In this document: positions 37,228 to 46,947 of the stretch, piece by piece
Position numbering within the stretch: position 1 is the stretch's first letter
Layout of the letters: each line of letters starts with the position of its first letter
DNA from: Lachnospiraceae bacterium NC2008
GTDB lineage: Bacteria; Bacillota; Clostridia; Lachnospirales; Lachnospiraceae
Assembly (NCBI GenBank): GCA_000687675.1
Contig: JHWS01000002.1
Coordinates: forward strand, 186,001-250,000
DNA length: 64,000 bases
Direction: 5' to 3'
The notes under the pieces: model-generated
Told to the model about the DNA's origin: nothing
Seen by the model: only the letters and a program-made list of their open reading frames with translations
The model's database searches: none
Position numbers and translations under genes: made by a program

Positions 37228-38313
37228 TTATTTAGCGTTCTCTGCTTCGAACTTCTTCATAAACTCAACAAGCTTCTCAACACCTTCTTTTGGCATAGCA
37301 TTGTAGATAGAAGCTCTCATACCACCAACTGTTCTGTGACCCTTAAGGTTAACAAAACCAGCTTCTGTAGCTTCCTTAACGAACTTAGCATCAAGATCAG
37401 CATCACCTGTTACGAATGGAACATTCATAAGTGAACGGTCTTCCTTAACAACTGTACCCTTGAAAAGCTTAGATGAATCAAGGAAATCATAAAGAATCTT
37501 AGCCTTCTTCTCATTGATTTCTTTCATCTTCTCAAGTCCGCCCATCTTCTTAAGCCACTTGAATACCTTACCGCATACATAAATTGTGTAGCAAGGTGGT
37601 GTATTGTAAAGTGAATCGTTATCAGCCTGTGTCTTCCACTTAAGCATAGTAGGTGTTCCTGGTAAGCAGTCGTCTGTGATAAGGTCTTCTCTGATGATTG
37701 CAATAACGCAACCTGCAGGTCCTACGTTCTTCTGAACACCACCGTAAACAACACCGTACTTTGTAACATCAATTGGCTCTGATAAGAAGCAAGATGAAAC
37801 GTCAGATACAAGAATCTTACCCTTTGTATTAGGTAATTTCTTATACTTTGTACCGTAGATTGTATTGTTCTCACAGATGTATACATAATCCATATCATCT
37901 GTTATTGGAAGATCTGAGCAATCTGGAATATAGCTAAATGTCTTATCAGCTGAAGAAGCAAGTTCTACTGCCTCACCATAAATCTTAGCTTCCTGGAATG
38001 CCTTCTTAGCCCACTGGCCTGTAATAATATATCCAGCCTTCTTATTCTTCATCATGTTCATAGGAACTTCTGCGAAGAACTGTGAAGCACCGCCCTGAAG
38101 GAAAAGTACCTTATAGTTATCAGGAATATTCATAAGATCTCTGATATCCTGCTCAGCTTCTTTGATGATAGTATCATAAACCTTGGAACGGTGACTCATC
38201 TCCATTACCGACTGTCCGGATCCCTTGTAATCAAGCATCTCCTCCTGACATTCTTTGAGTACCTCTTCTGGTAATACTGCTGGTCCTGCTGAGAAATTAT
38301 AAACTCTTCCCAT
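37228..38313 (-). CDS. serC: Phosphoserine aminotransferase
   Basis: This is a 361-residue PLP aminotransferase converting 3-phosphohydroxypyruvate to phosphoserine with glutamate. VYNFSAGPAVLPEEVL starts it, QGGASQFFAEVPMN binds PLP phosphate, and the PLP Lys is in YGGVQKNVGPAGC. The end MRASIYNAMPKEGVEKLVEFM is typical. It is the first of the ser pair. The phosphatase for the last step is not in the window. Confidence 0.97.
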   Translation of the reverse strand: MGRVYNFSAGPAVLPEEVLKECQEEMLDYKGSGQSVMEMSHRSKVYDTIIKEAEQDIRDLMNIPDNYKVLFLQGGASQFFAEVPMNMMKNKKAGYIITGQWAKKAFQEAKIYGEAVELASSADKTFSYIPDCSDLPITDDMDYVYICENNTIYGTKYKKLPNTKGKILVSDVSSCFLSEPIDVTKYGVVYGGVQKNVGPAGCVIAIIREDLITDDCLPGTPTMLKWKTQADNDSLYNTPPCYTIYVCGKVFKWLKKMGGLEKMKEINEKKAKILYDFLDSSKLFKGTVVKEDRSLMNVPFVTGDADLDAKFVKEATEAGFVNLKGHRTVGGMRASIYNAMPKEGVEKLVEFMKKFEAENAK

Positions 38314-38406
38314 CTTAAGTTACCTCCGTAAAAAATAATTAAGTAATCAGCCTTATTTATAGCTGTCAACTTTTAAAGTGAACATTTAACATATTAGACT
38401 AATTAG

Positions 38407-38433
38407 AAATGCGCGTCAATACGACACGCATTT
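38407..38433. terminator. Hairpin after ilvB
   Basis: An 11-bp stem with one mismatch (AAATGCGCGTC / GACACGCATTT) has its T run on the plus side. It probably ends the ilvB transcript before serC, though the minus-strand T run is poor. Confidence 0.55.
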
Positions 38434-38477
38434 TTAATAATCATTAAAAACTATTATTCGTTATTTTGTAATCAGTT

Positions 38478-40187
38478 TTACTGATTAGCCTCTTTTTTCT
38501 TTAAATCTTCTTCATCGAATGCTTCTGCAATAGGAGCTCCACCAGGTACCATTGGGAATACCTTGTCATCTTCTTCGATGATACAATCAAGAACTACTGG
38601 ATGACCAGCTTCAATAGCCTTCTTAAGTGCTGGTTCAACTTCTTCCTTCTTTGTAACTCTGATTGCTTCGCATCCAAGTCCTTCTGAAACCTTACAGAAG
38701 TCTACCTTATCTTCAAGTATAGTCTGTGAATAACGCTTTCCATAGAAAAGTGTCTGCCACTGACGAACCATACCAAGAACGTGGTTGTTAATAACAATCT
38801 CAATGATTGGAATATTGTATCTTGAAGCTGTTGCAAGCTCATTCATATTCATTCTAAAGCAGCCATCACCAGCAATATTACAAACAATCTTATCTGGTTT
38901 AGCTACCTTTGCACCAATACAAGCACCAAGACCGTATCCCATAGTACCAAGGCCACCTGATGTAAGAAGTGTTCTAGGCTCTGTATATTTAATATACTGT
39001 GAAGCCCACATCTGGTGCTGACCTACGTCAGTTGTAATAATAGCATTGCCCTTAGTAAGCTTATCAAGTGTCTCTAAGATATATGGACATGTAAGCTTTG
39101 ACTTATCATAAGAAAGAGGCATCTTCTCTTTCATCTCTTTAATATGATTAATCCAGTCAGTATGCTCCTGCTTCTCAAGCTTAAAGTTAAGAATTGTAAG
39201 AACTTCCTTAAGGTCACCAACTATAGAAGCATCTGTTGTGATATTCTTGTTAATTTCAGCAGCATCAATATCGATATGAACGATTTTAGCCTTAGATGCA
39301 AACTTCTTAGCGTTAGAAATAACTCGGTCAGAGAATCTTGCACCAAGAGCAATAAGAAGGTCACACTCACTAACACCAAGGTTAGATGTCTTTGTACCGT
39401 GCATACCAATCATACCTGTATAAAGTTCATCATCACCACTATATGCACCCTTACCCATAAGAGAATCACATACAGGAGCATCAATCTTCTTGGCAAAATC
39501 TCTTACTTCCTTAGAAGCACCAGAAATAACTGCACCACCACCTACATAGATAAATGGTTTCTTAGACTTGCCAATCATATCGATTACTTTATCGATATCC
39601 TTGTCTGTATAGGTATTCTTCTTTGTAAGATAGTCATACTCCTTCATGGAATCTTCCATAGACTTGTATGTATAGTTACACTTATTAGCAGTAACATCCT
39701 TAGTAATATCTACAAGAACTGCACCTGGTCTTCCGCTTCTTGCAATTGCAAATGCCTTACGGATAGTATCAGCAAGCTTCTTAATATCCTTTACAATAAA
39801 TGTATGCTTTGTAATAGGCATAGCAACGCCGGCAATATCAACTTCCTGGAAAGTATCCTTACCAAGCATAGGAAGTACAACGTTAGCTGTAATAGCTACA
39901 AGTGGAACCGAATCCATATTTGCTGTAGCAATACCTGTTACTAAGTTTGTAGCACCAGGCCCTGATGTAGCAAGACATACACCAACCTTACCAGTTGCTC
40001 TGGCATAACCATCTGCAGCATGGCTGGCACCCTGCTCGTGGCTTGTAAGGATATGTCTTATCTCATCCTGATGTCTGTATAATTCATCATAAATATTAAG
40101 AATAGTTCCTCCAGGATATCCAAATACTGTATCAACACCCTGTTCTTTAAGACATTCAACTACGATCTGTGAACCTGTAAGTTCCAT
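38478..40187 (-). CDS. ilvB: Acetolactate synthase large subunit
   Basis: This is a 569-residue TPP enzyme making acetolactate or acetohydroxybutyrate for valine, leucine and isoleucine. FGYPGGTILNIYDEL and SHEQGASHAADGYARATG form the N-terminal TPP site with the catalytic Glu; the C-terminal GDGCFRMNMNELATA to NN is the TPP/Mg motif. No small regulatory subunit gene (ilvN/ilvH) is adjacent. It is 34 bp after ilvD. Confidence 0.96.
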   Translation of the reverse strand: MELTGSQIVVECLKEQGVDTVFGYPGGTILNIYDELYRHQDEIRHILTSHEQGASHAADGYARATGKVGVCLATSGPGATNLVTGIATANMDSVPLVAITANVVLPMLGKDTFQEVDIAGVAMPITKHTFIVKDIKKLADTIRKAFAIARSGRPGAVLVDITKDVTANKCNYTYKSMEDSMKEYDYLTKKNTYTDKDIDKVIDMIGKSKKPFIYVGGGAVISGASKEVRDFAKKIDAPVCDSLMGKGAYSGDDELYTGMIGMHGTKTSNLGVSECDLLIALGARFSDRVISNAKKFASKAKIVHIDIDAAEINKNITTDASIVGDLKEVLTILNFKLEKQEHTDWINHIKEMKEKMPLSYDKSKLTCPYILETLDKLTKGNAIITTDVGQHQMWASQYIKYTEPRTLLTSGGLGTMGYGLGACIGAKVAKPDKIVCNIAGDGCFRMNMNELATASRYNIPIIEIVINNHVLGMVRQWQTLFYGKRYSQTILEDKVDFCKVSEGLGCEAIRVTKKEEVEPALKKAIEAGHPVVLDCIIEEDDKVFPMVPGGAPIAEAFDEEDLKKKEANQ

Positions 40188-40220
40188 TTCTATCTCCTTC
40201 TTGCTCCTTCTTACTTCTTC

Positions 40221-41900
40221 TTACTTGCCTAATTCTTCTGGTCTTTTCATAACAGCACCCTTAGCACCGCTTGTTACAAGATGTCTATATCTTGCAAGAT
40301 AACCAGAAACTGGCTTTTCTTCCTTAGCTACATAAGCAGCTTTTCTCTTAGCAAATTCTTCATCAGAAATCTTTGCATTAAGCGAAAGGTTCGGAATATC
40401 AATCGAGATGATATCTCCTTCCTGAATATACTTTATTGGACCATCATCAGCTGCTTCTGGTGAAACATGTCCGATAGAAGCACCTCTTGATGCACCTGAG
40501 AAACGACCATCTGTAATAAGAGCAACACTTGAGCCAAGTCCCATACCTGCAATTGCAGATGTTGGATTAAGCATCTCTCTCATACCAGGGCCACCCTTTG
40601 GTCCTTCATTTCTAATAACAACTACATCACCAGCAACAATCTTGCCACCCTTAATAGCTGCTATAGCATCTTCTTCACACTCAAATACTCTTGCAGGTCC
40701 TTCATGAACCATCATCTCAGGTACTACTGCAGAACGCTTAACAACTGATCCGTCTGGAGCGATGTTACCCTTAAGTACAGCAAGTCCACCTGTCTTAGAG
40801 TATGGATTATCAATAGGTCTGATAACTTCAGGATTCATATTAACTGCATTCTTAATATTCTCTCCTACAGTCTTGCCAGTAACTGTCATACACTCTGTAT
40901 TAAGAAGTCCTATATCAGCAAGTTCCTTCATAACGGCATATACACCACCAGCCTCATTAAGGTCTTCCATATATGTAGGACCTGCTGGAGCAAGGTGACA
41001 AAGGTTAGGTGTCTTTTCTGAAATAGGATTTGCAAATGCTATATCAAAATCGAAACCAATCTCATGTGCAATTGCTGGAAGATGAAGCATAGAATTTGTT
41101 GAACATCCAAGTGCCATATCAACTGTAAGAGCATTTAAGATTGCTTCTTTTGTCATAATCTTTCTAGCTGTGATACCCTTATTAAGCATATCCATAACAG
41201 CCATACCTGCATGCTTAGCAAGTTTGATTCTTTCAGAATAAACAGCTGGGATTGTACCGTTACCACGAAGTCCCATACCAAGAGCTTCAGTTAAGCAGTT
41301 CATAGAGTTTGCTGTGTACATACCAGAGCACGAACCACATGTAGGACAAACCTTAGCTTCGAATTCTCTAACATCTTCTTCTGTCATCTTACCAGCTGCG
41401 TAAGAACCAACAGCTTCAAACATAGAAGAAAGTGATCTCTTCTGACCCTTAACATGACCAGCAAGCATAGGACCGCCTGAAACAAATACTGTAGGAAGAT
41501 CAAGTCTGGCAGCAGCCATAAGAAGTCCAGGTACGTTCTTATCACAGTTAGGAACCATAACAAGACCATCAAACTGGTGAGCAAGTGCCATACACTCTGT
41601 TGAATCTGCAATAAGATCACGAGTAACAAGTGAATACTTCATACCTGTGTGACCCATGGCAATACCATCACAAACAGCGATTGCTGGAAATACTACAGGA
41701 ACACCACCTGCTTCTGCAACGCCGAGCTTAACGGCATTGACAATTTTATCAAGATTCATATGACCTGGTACTATCTCATTATATGAGCTAACAATACCGA
41801 TCATAGGTTTTTTCATTTCTTCTTCAGTGAAACCAAGAGCATTGAACAAACTACGATGAGGTGCCTGTTGCATGCCAGATTTAACATTATCACTTCTCAT
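40221..41900 (-). CDS. ilvD: Dihydroxy-acid dehydratase
   Basis: This is a 559-residue iron-sulfur dehydratase, third step of branched-chain amino acid synthesis. Cluster Cys motifs are [29 protein letters not shown], and [21 protein letters not shown] carries the active-site Ser. Length is normal. It lies between leuB and ilvB. Confidence 0.97.
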   Translation of the reverse strand: MRSDNVKSGMQQAPHRSLFNALGFTEEEMKKPMIGIVSSYNEIVPGHMNLDKIVNAVKLGVAEAGGVPVVFPAIAVCDGIAMGHTGMKYSLVTRDLIADSTECMALAHQFDGLVMVPNCDKNVPGLLMAAARLDLPTVFVSGGPMLAGHVKGQKRSLSSMFEAVGSYAAGKMTEEDVREFEAKVCPTCGSCSGMYTANSMNCLTEALGMGLRGNGTIPAVYSERIKLAKHAGMAVMDMLNKGITARKIMTKEAILNALTVDMALGCSTNSMLHLPAIAHEIGFDFDIAFANPISEKTPNLCHLAPAGPTYMEDLNEAGGVYAVMKELADIGLLNTECMTVTGKTVGENIKNAVNMNPEVIRPIDNPYSKTGGLAVLKGNIAPDGSVVKRSAVVPEMMVHEGPARVFECEEDAIAAIKGGKIVAGDVVVIRNEGPKGGPGMREMLNPTSAIAGMGLGSSVALITDGRFSGASRGASIGHVSPEAADDGPIKYIQEGDIISIDIPNLSLNAKISDEEFAKRKAAYVAKEEKPVSGYLARYRHLVTSGAKGAVMKRPEELGK

Positions 41901-41995
41901 AACTAAATCTCCTTGTCTATTTTAAAATTAAACATTGCACTTTAGTACGCTAACACAATAAATTATTTTACCACATATATGGCTAATATAAAACA

Positions 41996-43093
41996 CTAAA
42001 CTCTTTCAGCAATTAAATCGCCCATCTTAGCTGTGCCGACCTGAGTTACAGCGCTTGTATCGCCATCTGTAGGCATAATATCAATTGTTCTGTAACCTTC
42101 TTCAAGAACTTTCTTTACTGCATTATCAATAGCATCAGCCTCTTTATCAAGGTCAAATGTATATCTAAGCATCATACTTGCCGAAAGAATAGTTGCGATT
42201 GGGTTAGCTATTCCCTTACCAGCAATATCAGGAGCAGATCCACCTGAAGGCTCATATAATCCAAACTTAGTATCATTAAGTGAAGCTGAAGGAAGCATAC
42301 CGATTGAACCTGTAATCATAGATGCTTCATCAGAAAGAATATCACCAAACATGTTCTCTGTAAGAACCACATCGAACTGGGCTGGATTCTTAACAAGCTG
42401 CATAGCGCAGTTATCAACAAGCATATGCTCATATTTAACTTCTGGATAATCCTTTGCAACTTCTTCTACTATCTTTCTCCAAAGTCTAGATGAATCAAGA
42501 ACGTTAGCCTTATCAACACTTATAACGCTCTTTCTTCTCTTCATAGCAACTTCAAATGCCTTAATAGTAATTCTTCTAATTTCGCTTTCAGAATATGTAA
42601 GAGTATCTGTTGCTACCATCTGGCCATCAACTTCTTTAGTTTCTCTTGCACCAAAGTAAAGACCACCAGTAAGTTCTCTCATAATAAGCATATCAAAACC
42701 TTTTTCAGCTGTTTCTTCTTTAAGAGGACATGCCTTATAAAGTTCTTTATATAGAAGAGCTGGACGAAGGTTAGCAAATAAGCCAAGAGCCTTTCTTATC
42801 TTAAGAAGACCAGCCTCAGGTCGCTTAGATGGCTCAAGCTTATACCATGGAGATGTAGATGTGTTTCCACCAATTGAACCCATAAGAACTGCATCAGCAG
42901 CTTTGGCTGTTTCAATAGCCTCATCTGTAAGAGGTACGCCATATGCATCAATTGAGCATCCGCCCATTAAAATATCTGTAAAATTTATAGTATGTCCGTA
43001 CTTCTTGCAAACAGCTTCAAGTACCTTACTTGCCTCTGTTACGATTTCTGGTCCAATACCATCACCTTTAATTCTAACAACGTTCATATTCAT
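41996..43093 (-). CDS. leuB: 3-isopropylmalate dehydrogenase
   Basis: This is a 365-residue NAD enzyme of leucine synthesis. [39 protein letters not shown] and [23 protein letters not shown] are diagnostic. The ATG at 43093 has GGAGG 8 nt upstream; the in-frame ATG at 43108 overlaps that site. It is first in the leuB-ilvD-ilvB order, after a structured leader. Confidence 0.95.
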   Translation of the reverse strand: MNMNVVRIKGDGIGPEIVTEASKVLEAVCKKYGHTINFTDILMGGCSIDAYGVPLTDEAIETAKAADAVLMGSIGGNTSTSPWYKLEPSKRPEAGLLKIRKALGLFANLRPALLYKELYKACPLKEETAEKGFDMLIMRELTGGLYFGARETKEVDGQMVATDTLTYSESEIRRITIKAFEVAMKRRKSVISVDKANVLDSSRLWRKIVEEVAKDYPEVKYEHMLVDNCAMQLVKNPAQFDVVLTENMFGDILSDEASMITGSIGMLPSASLNDTKFGLYEPSGGSAPDIAGKGIANPIATILSASMMLRYTFDLDKEADAIDNAVKKVLEEGYRTIDIMPTDGDTSAVTQVGTAKMGDLIAERV

Positions 43094-43140
43094 TATTATG
43101 TCCTCCATGTTATCGAGTATTTTTTACTCAACCTTAGTCA

Positions 43141-43240
43141 TTTAAAGAAATCGAGTAGGGAAGATGAAATCGCACCCTACTCGCACCGCGAGCCGACGGT
43201 CAGCTTTAGCTGACATCTTCCTTTCGTCGGCTCTGCGATA
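43141..43240 (-). promoter_or_regulatory. Structured leader upstream of leuB, possible attenuator
   Basis: Hairpin 1 has a 9-bp outer stem (43190-43198 with 43225-43233) and a 7-bp inner stem (43199-43205 with 43208-43214). Hairpin 2 is an 8-bp stem (43153-43160 with 43175-43182) followed by ATTTCTTTAAA. Bases 43159-43166 (GGAAGATG) can instead pair with 43214-43221 (CATCTTCC), and 43069-like pairing ATCGCA (43169-43174) with TGCGAT (43234-43239). These options compete. No T-box consensus is present. A 24-codon frame with AAAGGAAG before its ATG overlaps the structure. Confidence 0.45.
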
Positions 43241-43247
43241 TAAAAAA

Positions 43248-43272
43248 ATCGAGGCGTATAGTAACGCCTCGA
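43248..43272 (-). terminator. Terminator of yajC
   Basis: A 9-bp stem (TCGAGGCGT / ACGCCTCGA) with a 6-nt loop is followed on the minus strand by ATTTTTTTATA. Confidence 0.9.
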
Positions 43273-43287
43273 AGATTTACGTGAATA

Positions 43288-43584
43288 TTATTCAGCCTTT
43301 TCAACCTTTGCAATTGCTTCTTTAGTCATTACTATACGACAGTTCTTATTATTACCGAATTCCACGATGACGTCCTCGTCTGTAATATCAATAATGACTC
43401 CATAAAAGCCTGAAGTTGTCATAACAGGATTTCCTGGTTCCATACATGCAAACATCTCATCTTTTCTTTTCTGTTCTTTCTTCTGTGGACGAACCATCAT
43501 GAAATAGAATATAGCTATTATCACTACAAGATAGCCTACTATCATAACGATTGATCCGCTTCCAGCACCACCAGCTAATAACAT
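43288..43584 (-). CDS. yajC: Preprotein translocase subunit YajC
   Basis: This is a 98-residue protein with one membrane helix (about 10-30, VMIVGYLVVIIAIFYFMMV) followed by RPQKKEQKRKDEMF, the family signature, and a small beta domain (GNPVMTTSGFYGVIIDI). It associates with SecDF. It follows tgt, the usual bacterial gene pair. Confidence 0.96.
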   Translation of the reverse strand: MLLAGGAGSGSIVMIVGYLVVIIAIFYFMMVRPQKKEQKRKDEMFACMEPGNPVMTTSGFYGVIIDITDEDVIVEFGNNKNCRIVMTKEAIAKVEKAE

Positions 43585-43616
43585 TAGTCTTTCCTCGCCT
43601 TCATTATAGTCTATTA

Positions 43617-44753
43617 TTAATTCTCATCCTGGCCTTCCATAGCAGCAAGCTTAGCTTTCTTATAGTCATGGAAACAGCCTTTATCAAGAGAATCTCGAAT
43701 CTCAGTCATCATATTATTATAAAAATACAAATTATGCAAGACGCAAAGTCTCATACCAAGCATTTCCTTAGCCTTAAGAAGATGTCTTATATAGCCTCTT
43801 GAATATCTCTGACAGGTAGGACAACCGCATCCCTCCTCTATTGGAGAAGAATCAGTTTCATACTTGGCATTCATAAGATTTATCTTGCCATGGTTTGTAT
43901 ATACATGAGCATGACGGCCATTTCTAGTTGGATAAACACAGTCAAAGAAATCAACGCCGCGCTCTACAGCCTCTAATATATTGGCAGGGGTTCCAACACC
44001 CATAAGATATATTGGCTTATTCTGAGGAAGTACTGGAACTACTGCATCAAGTATCCTGTACATCTCTTCATGAGTCTCACCTACAGCAAGACCACCTATT
44101 GCATATCCAGGAAGGTCATACTCAGCAAGACGCTTTGCATGCTCTATACGAATATCTTCATATATAGCACCCTGATTGATACCAAAGAGCATCTGCTCTT
44201 TATTAATAGTATCATCAAGACTATTTAGTCTCTTCATCTCTTTAATACATCTTTCAAGCCATCTTGTTGTTCTGGCAACAGATGCCTCAACATATTTTCT
44301 TTCAGCAAGAGCAGGTGGACACTCGTCAAATGCCATAGCTATAGTCGATGCCAGATTAGACTGAATCTGCATTGACTCTTCTGGTCCCATAAAGATCTTA
44401 TGACCATCAATATGGCTTCTAAATGTTACTCCTTCTTCTTTAATCTTACGTATACCTGCAAGAGAAAAGACCTGAAATCCGCCAGAATCAGTAAGTATAG
44501 GTTTATTCCAGCTCATAAACTTATGAAGACCGCCCATCTGCTTAATAATCTTATCACCTGGTCTTACGTGAAGGTGGTAAGTATTAGATAGTTCAACCTG
44601 TGTACCAATTCTTTCTAAATCTTCAGTTGAAACAGCACCTTTAATAGCTGCAACAGTACCAACATTCATAAATACAGGAGTTTCAACTACGCCATGAGGT
44701 GTAGTAAATCGTCCTCTTCTAGCTCTTCCTTCTATTTTTAATAATTCGTACAT
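43617..44753 (-). CDS. tgt: tRNA-guanine transglycosylase
   Basis: This is a 378-residue enzyme swapping guanine for preQ1 at the wobble base of GUN anticodons. ILTDSGGFQVFSLAG carries the general-base Asp, FFDCVYPTRNGRHA the nucleophile Asp, and the zinc site is CGCPTCQRYSRGYIRHLL. Normal length. It is 8 bp after the VanY-like gene. Confidence 0.97.
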   Translation of the reverse strand: MYELLKIEGRARRGRFTTPHGVVETPVFMNVGTVAAIKGAVSTEDLERIGTQVELSNTYHLHVRPGDKIIKQMGGLHKFMSWNKPILTDSGGFQVFSLAGIRKIKEEGVTFRSHIDGHKIFMGPEESMQIQSNLASTIAMAFDECPPALAERKYVEASVARTTRWLERCIKEMKRLNSLDDTINKEQMLFGINQGAIYEDIRIEHAKRLAEYDLPGYAIGGLAVGETHEEMYRILDAVVPVLPQNKPIYLMGVGTPANILEAVERGVDFFDCVYPTRNGRHAHVYTNHGKINLMNAKYETDSSPIEEGCGCPTCQRYSRGYIRHLLKAKEMLGMRLCVLHNLYFYNNMMTEIRDSLDKGCFHDYKKAKLAAMEGQDEN

Positions 44754-44761
44754 ATTAATCC

Positions 44762-45853
44762 TTAATTATTCTTAATCAAATCTGTAAATTCTTCTAAAGT
44801 AAGTCCCTCTTTAGTCATGTAAGTTGCGGCTTCCTTACCTACATATCTAAAGTGCCATGGTTCATACTCAATACCTGTTATATCTTCCTTTCCAAGAGGA
44901 TACCTTAGTATAAAGCCATACTTATAGCAGTTCTCAGCAAGCCACTTGCCTGCCTCTGTATCTCCGAAGCCATCATTAAGTAAGGCATATCTCTTAGTTA
45001 CTATGTCAAATGCCAGCCCAGCTTCATGCTCAGATGCACCAGGTGTTGTTACGGCCTGAGAAGTCATCTGGTAGCTTTCTGCATAGGAATAGCCCTTCTT
45101 CATATATTTATCAATTTTCTTATTAAAGAGTTCTACCTGTCTGTTGTAATCTCTGTATGGAGAACAAAGAACAAGGTCAACACCGTCCTCTTTAGCAGCC
45201 TTTAGCATGTTAGTAAGGGGAGTTATAACTCTTGAATCGCATCTCATACCTGATTTAAGTTTTCCAAGTTCAAACTCATAATCTTCTGGAATAGGATGCT
45301 GTCTGTTTATTAATATAAGACACCATAAATTAGGATCAAAAGAAGTAATATCTGCCACTTTTTCATCAAGAAGCGAAGAATCATTTATTGGAACCTGATT
45401 ATCATCTAAAGTTTCTGTATCAAGTTCCAGAATTTCATCTGCAGAATAGAAAACTTCATCTCCCTCAATATTAATAGGAGTATCTTCCTCTTCTTCAGCT
45501 ATATCAATAGAAGCCTGATTTAAGTCCGCAAGATTTGATGAAACAATATCTTCGTTATCTTCAGCATATACAGCCTGATAATCTCCCATAGATTCTAAGC
45601 TGGAGCTTGTATTGCTTTCTCTATGGTTACTATTGTCCTGATTTTTAATAGCAAAACTTCCAAAAAGAAAAAAAGTAAAGAATAAGCCAAAGACAAATGA
45701 TAAACGAATAGCATTTCTTTGAAGTTTAAGTGAGATGTGATATAAAGCAATCTCAAAAAATACCAATATAAGAATTGGTATTTTTAAGAATTTATTCTTT
45801 TTGCCTTTATTTATAAGAGCATTTAATCTCTTTTGATGCTTATAAGAGTCCAT
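44762..45853 (-). CDS. VanY-type D-Ala-D-Ala carboxypeptidase, membrane anchored
   Basis: This is a 363-residue protein with a basic N-terminus, one or two membrane helices (about 20-70), an acidic linker (75-160) and a VanY peptidase domain. Zinc and catalytic motifs are SEHEAGLAFDIV and EPWHFRYVG; CSPYRDYNRQVELFNKKI is the conserved N-terminal part. It would trim the terminal D-Ala of wall peptides outside the cell. It is 3 bp after the lactonase-like gene. Confidence 0.9.
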   Translation of the reverse strand: MDSYKHQKRLNALINKGKKNKFLKIPILILVFFEIALYHISLKLQRNAIRLSFVFGLFFTFFLFGSFAIKNQDNSNHRESNTSSSLESMGDYQAVYAEDNEDIVSSNLADLNQASIDIAEEEEDTPINIEGDEVFYSADEILELDTETLDDNQVPINDSSLLDEKVADITSFDPNLWCLILINRQHPIPEDYEFELGKLKSGMRCDSRVITPLTNMLKAAKEDGVDLVLCSPYRDYNRQVELFNKKIDKYMKKGYSYAESYQMTSQAVTTPGASEHEAGLAFDIVTKRYALLNDGFGDTEAGKWLAENCYKYGFILRYPLGKEDITGIEYEPWHFRYVGKEAATYMTKEGLTLEEFTDLIKNN

Positions 45854-45856
45854 TTT

Positions 45857-46912
45857 CTACTTACCACATTTATAGAATATTATGCAGTTAGGAAGAGAAA
45901 TGTTAAGCGCTTTTGTATTCATTACAAGTGTCTTGTCCTTAACATTAACCTTAAAAAATGTCATAGTATTTGATTCATGGTTAAGGGATACAAGATGTTT
46001 ATTATCTGGAAATAAAGCTGTATCTTTAGGATAACTTCCGCTTATTGGAAGGCAAAATACCTTGCTAAGCTTACCTGTCTTTTGGTTAATCTCAAACATA
46101 GATACTGAATTATCACCAGCATTGGAACAGGTAATATATTTATAATCATCAGATATATCAATTCCAGAAGCTGCAGAGTCTCCGGCATGATATTCATTAA
46201 GAGTAAGTACATTCTGTATCTTATCAAACTGTGGTACACCAGGAGATTTTTCTGTATATTTATATACATCAACGTAACACTTGGCTTCATGAATTATATA
46301 AATATATTGACCATCCTTTGATATCTTAAGATGTCTAGGGCCTGAGTACTGCTCGGAGTGAATAATATCAACCATTCTAAGCTTACCAGTTGTATGATCA
46401 AGTTCATAAACCTTAACATGATCCACTCCAAGGTCTGCTGCAAGAAGATACTTATTATCTCTTGTCATCTTTACGCAGGTAACGTGTGGTCTGAAGTTTC
46501 TATCAGCAATTGTACCTATACCCTTGTGGTAAACTTCATCAACAATAGGTCCAAGAGAACCGTCTTCATTAATAGAAAGAACTGTAATCTTTCCATCGTG
46601 ATATCCAGCAACAAAAAGGAACTTGTCTTCATAATCAGTCGAAAGGTAACAACCTCTCATACCATTAATTGAAGCAGCAGAACTAACTGTAAGCATACCG
46701 TCAGGCTGTATGTCATAAGCTTCTACACCAAAGTCTGTTATTGAATACAGATGCTTTTCATTATGTGAAATAGTTATATATGATGAGTTTGACACCTGAA
46801 TACTAGACTTTTCTTTAAAAGAGCCATTCTTCATGTCCACATCATAAATCTTTATTCCATCCTTGTTACCATGTGTATAGCACGAAACATATGCAACATA
46901 CTTATCTGCCAT
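45857..46912 (-). CDS. Lactonase-family seven-bladed beta-propeller protein
   Basis: This is a 351-residue protein of the YbhE-type 6-phosphogluconolactonase family. YVSCYTHGNKDGIKIYDV, RPHVTCVKMTRDNKYLLAADLG, GPRHLKISKDGQYIYIIHE and GDNSVSMFEINQKTGKLSKV are blade motifs. Activity on 6-phosphogluconolactone is shown for some members only. The ATG at 46912 follows GGATGGG. It has no pentose-phosphate neighbours. Confidence 0.8.
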   Translation of the reverse strand: MADKYVAYVSCYTHGNKDGIKIYDVDMKNGSFKEKSSIQVSNSSYITISHNEKHLYSITDFGVEAYDIQPDGMLTVSSAASINGMRGCYLSTDYEDKFLFVAGYHDGKITVLSINEDGSLGPIVDEVYHKGIGTIADRNFRPHVTCVKMTRDNKYLLAADLGVDHVKVYELDHTTGKLRMVDIIHSEQYSGPRHLKISKDGQYIYIIHEAKCYVDVYKYTEKSPGVPQFDKIQNVLTLNEYHAGDSAASGIDISDDYKYITCSNAGDNSVSMFEINQKTGKLSKVFCLPISGSYPKDTALFPDNKHLVSLNHESNTMTFFKVNVKDKTLVMNTKALNISLPNCIIFYKCGK

Positions 46913-46947
46913 AACTATCACCCATCCTTTTTTATACTATAGATTCC

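Noticed and set aside
39144-39944. A 266-codon plus-strand frame
   Set aside because: It is opposite ilvB, which has full family motifs; the frame is Cys/Asn/Ile-rich without any domain.
43109-43240. T-box riboswitch before leuB
   Set aside because: The conserved T-box sequence and specifier stem are absent; only generic hairpins are seen.
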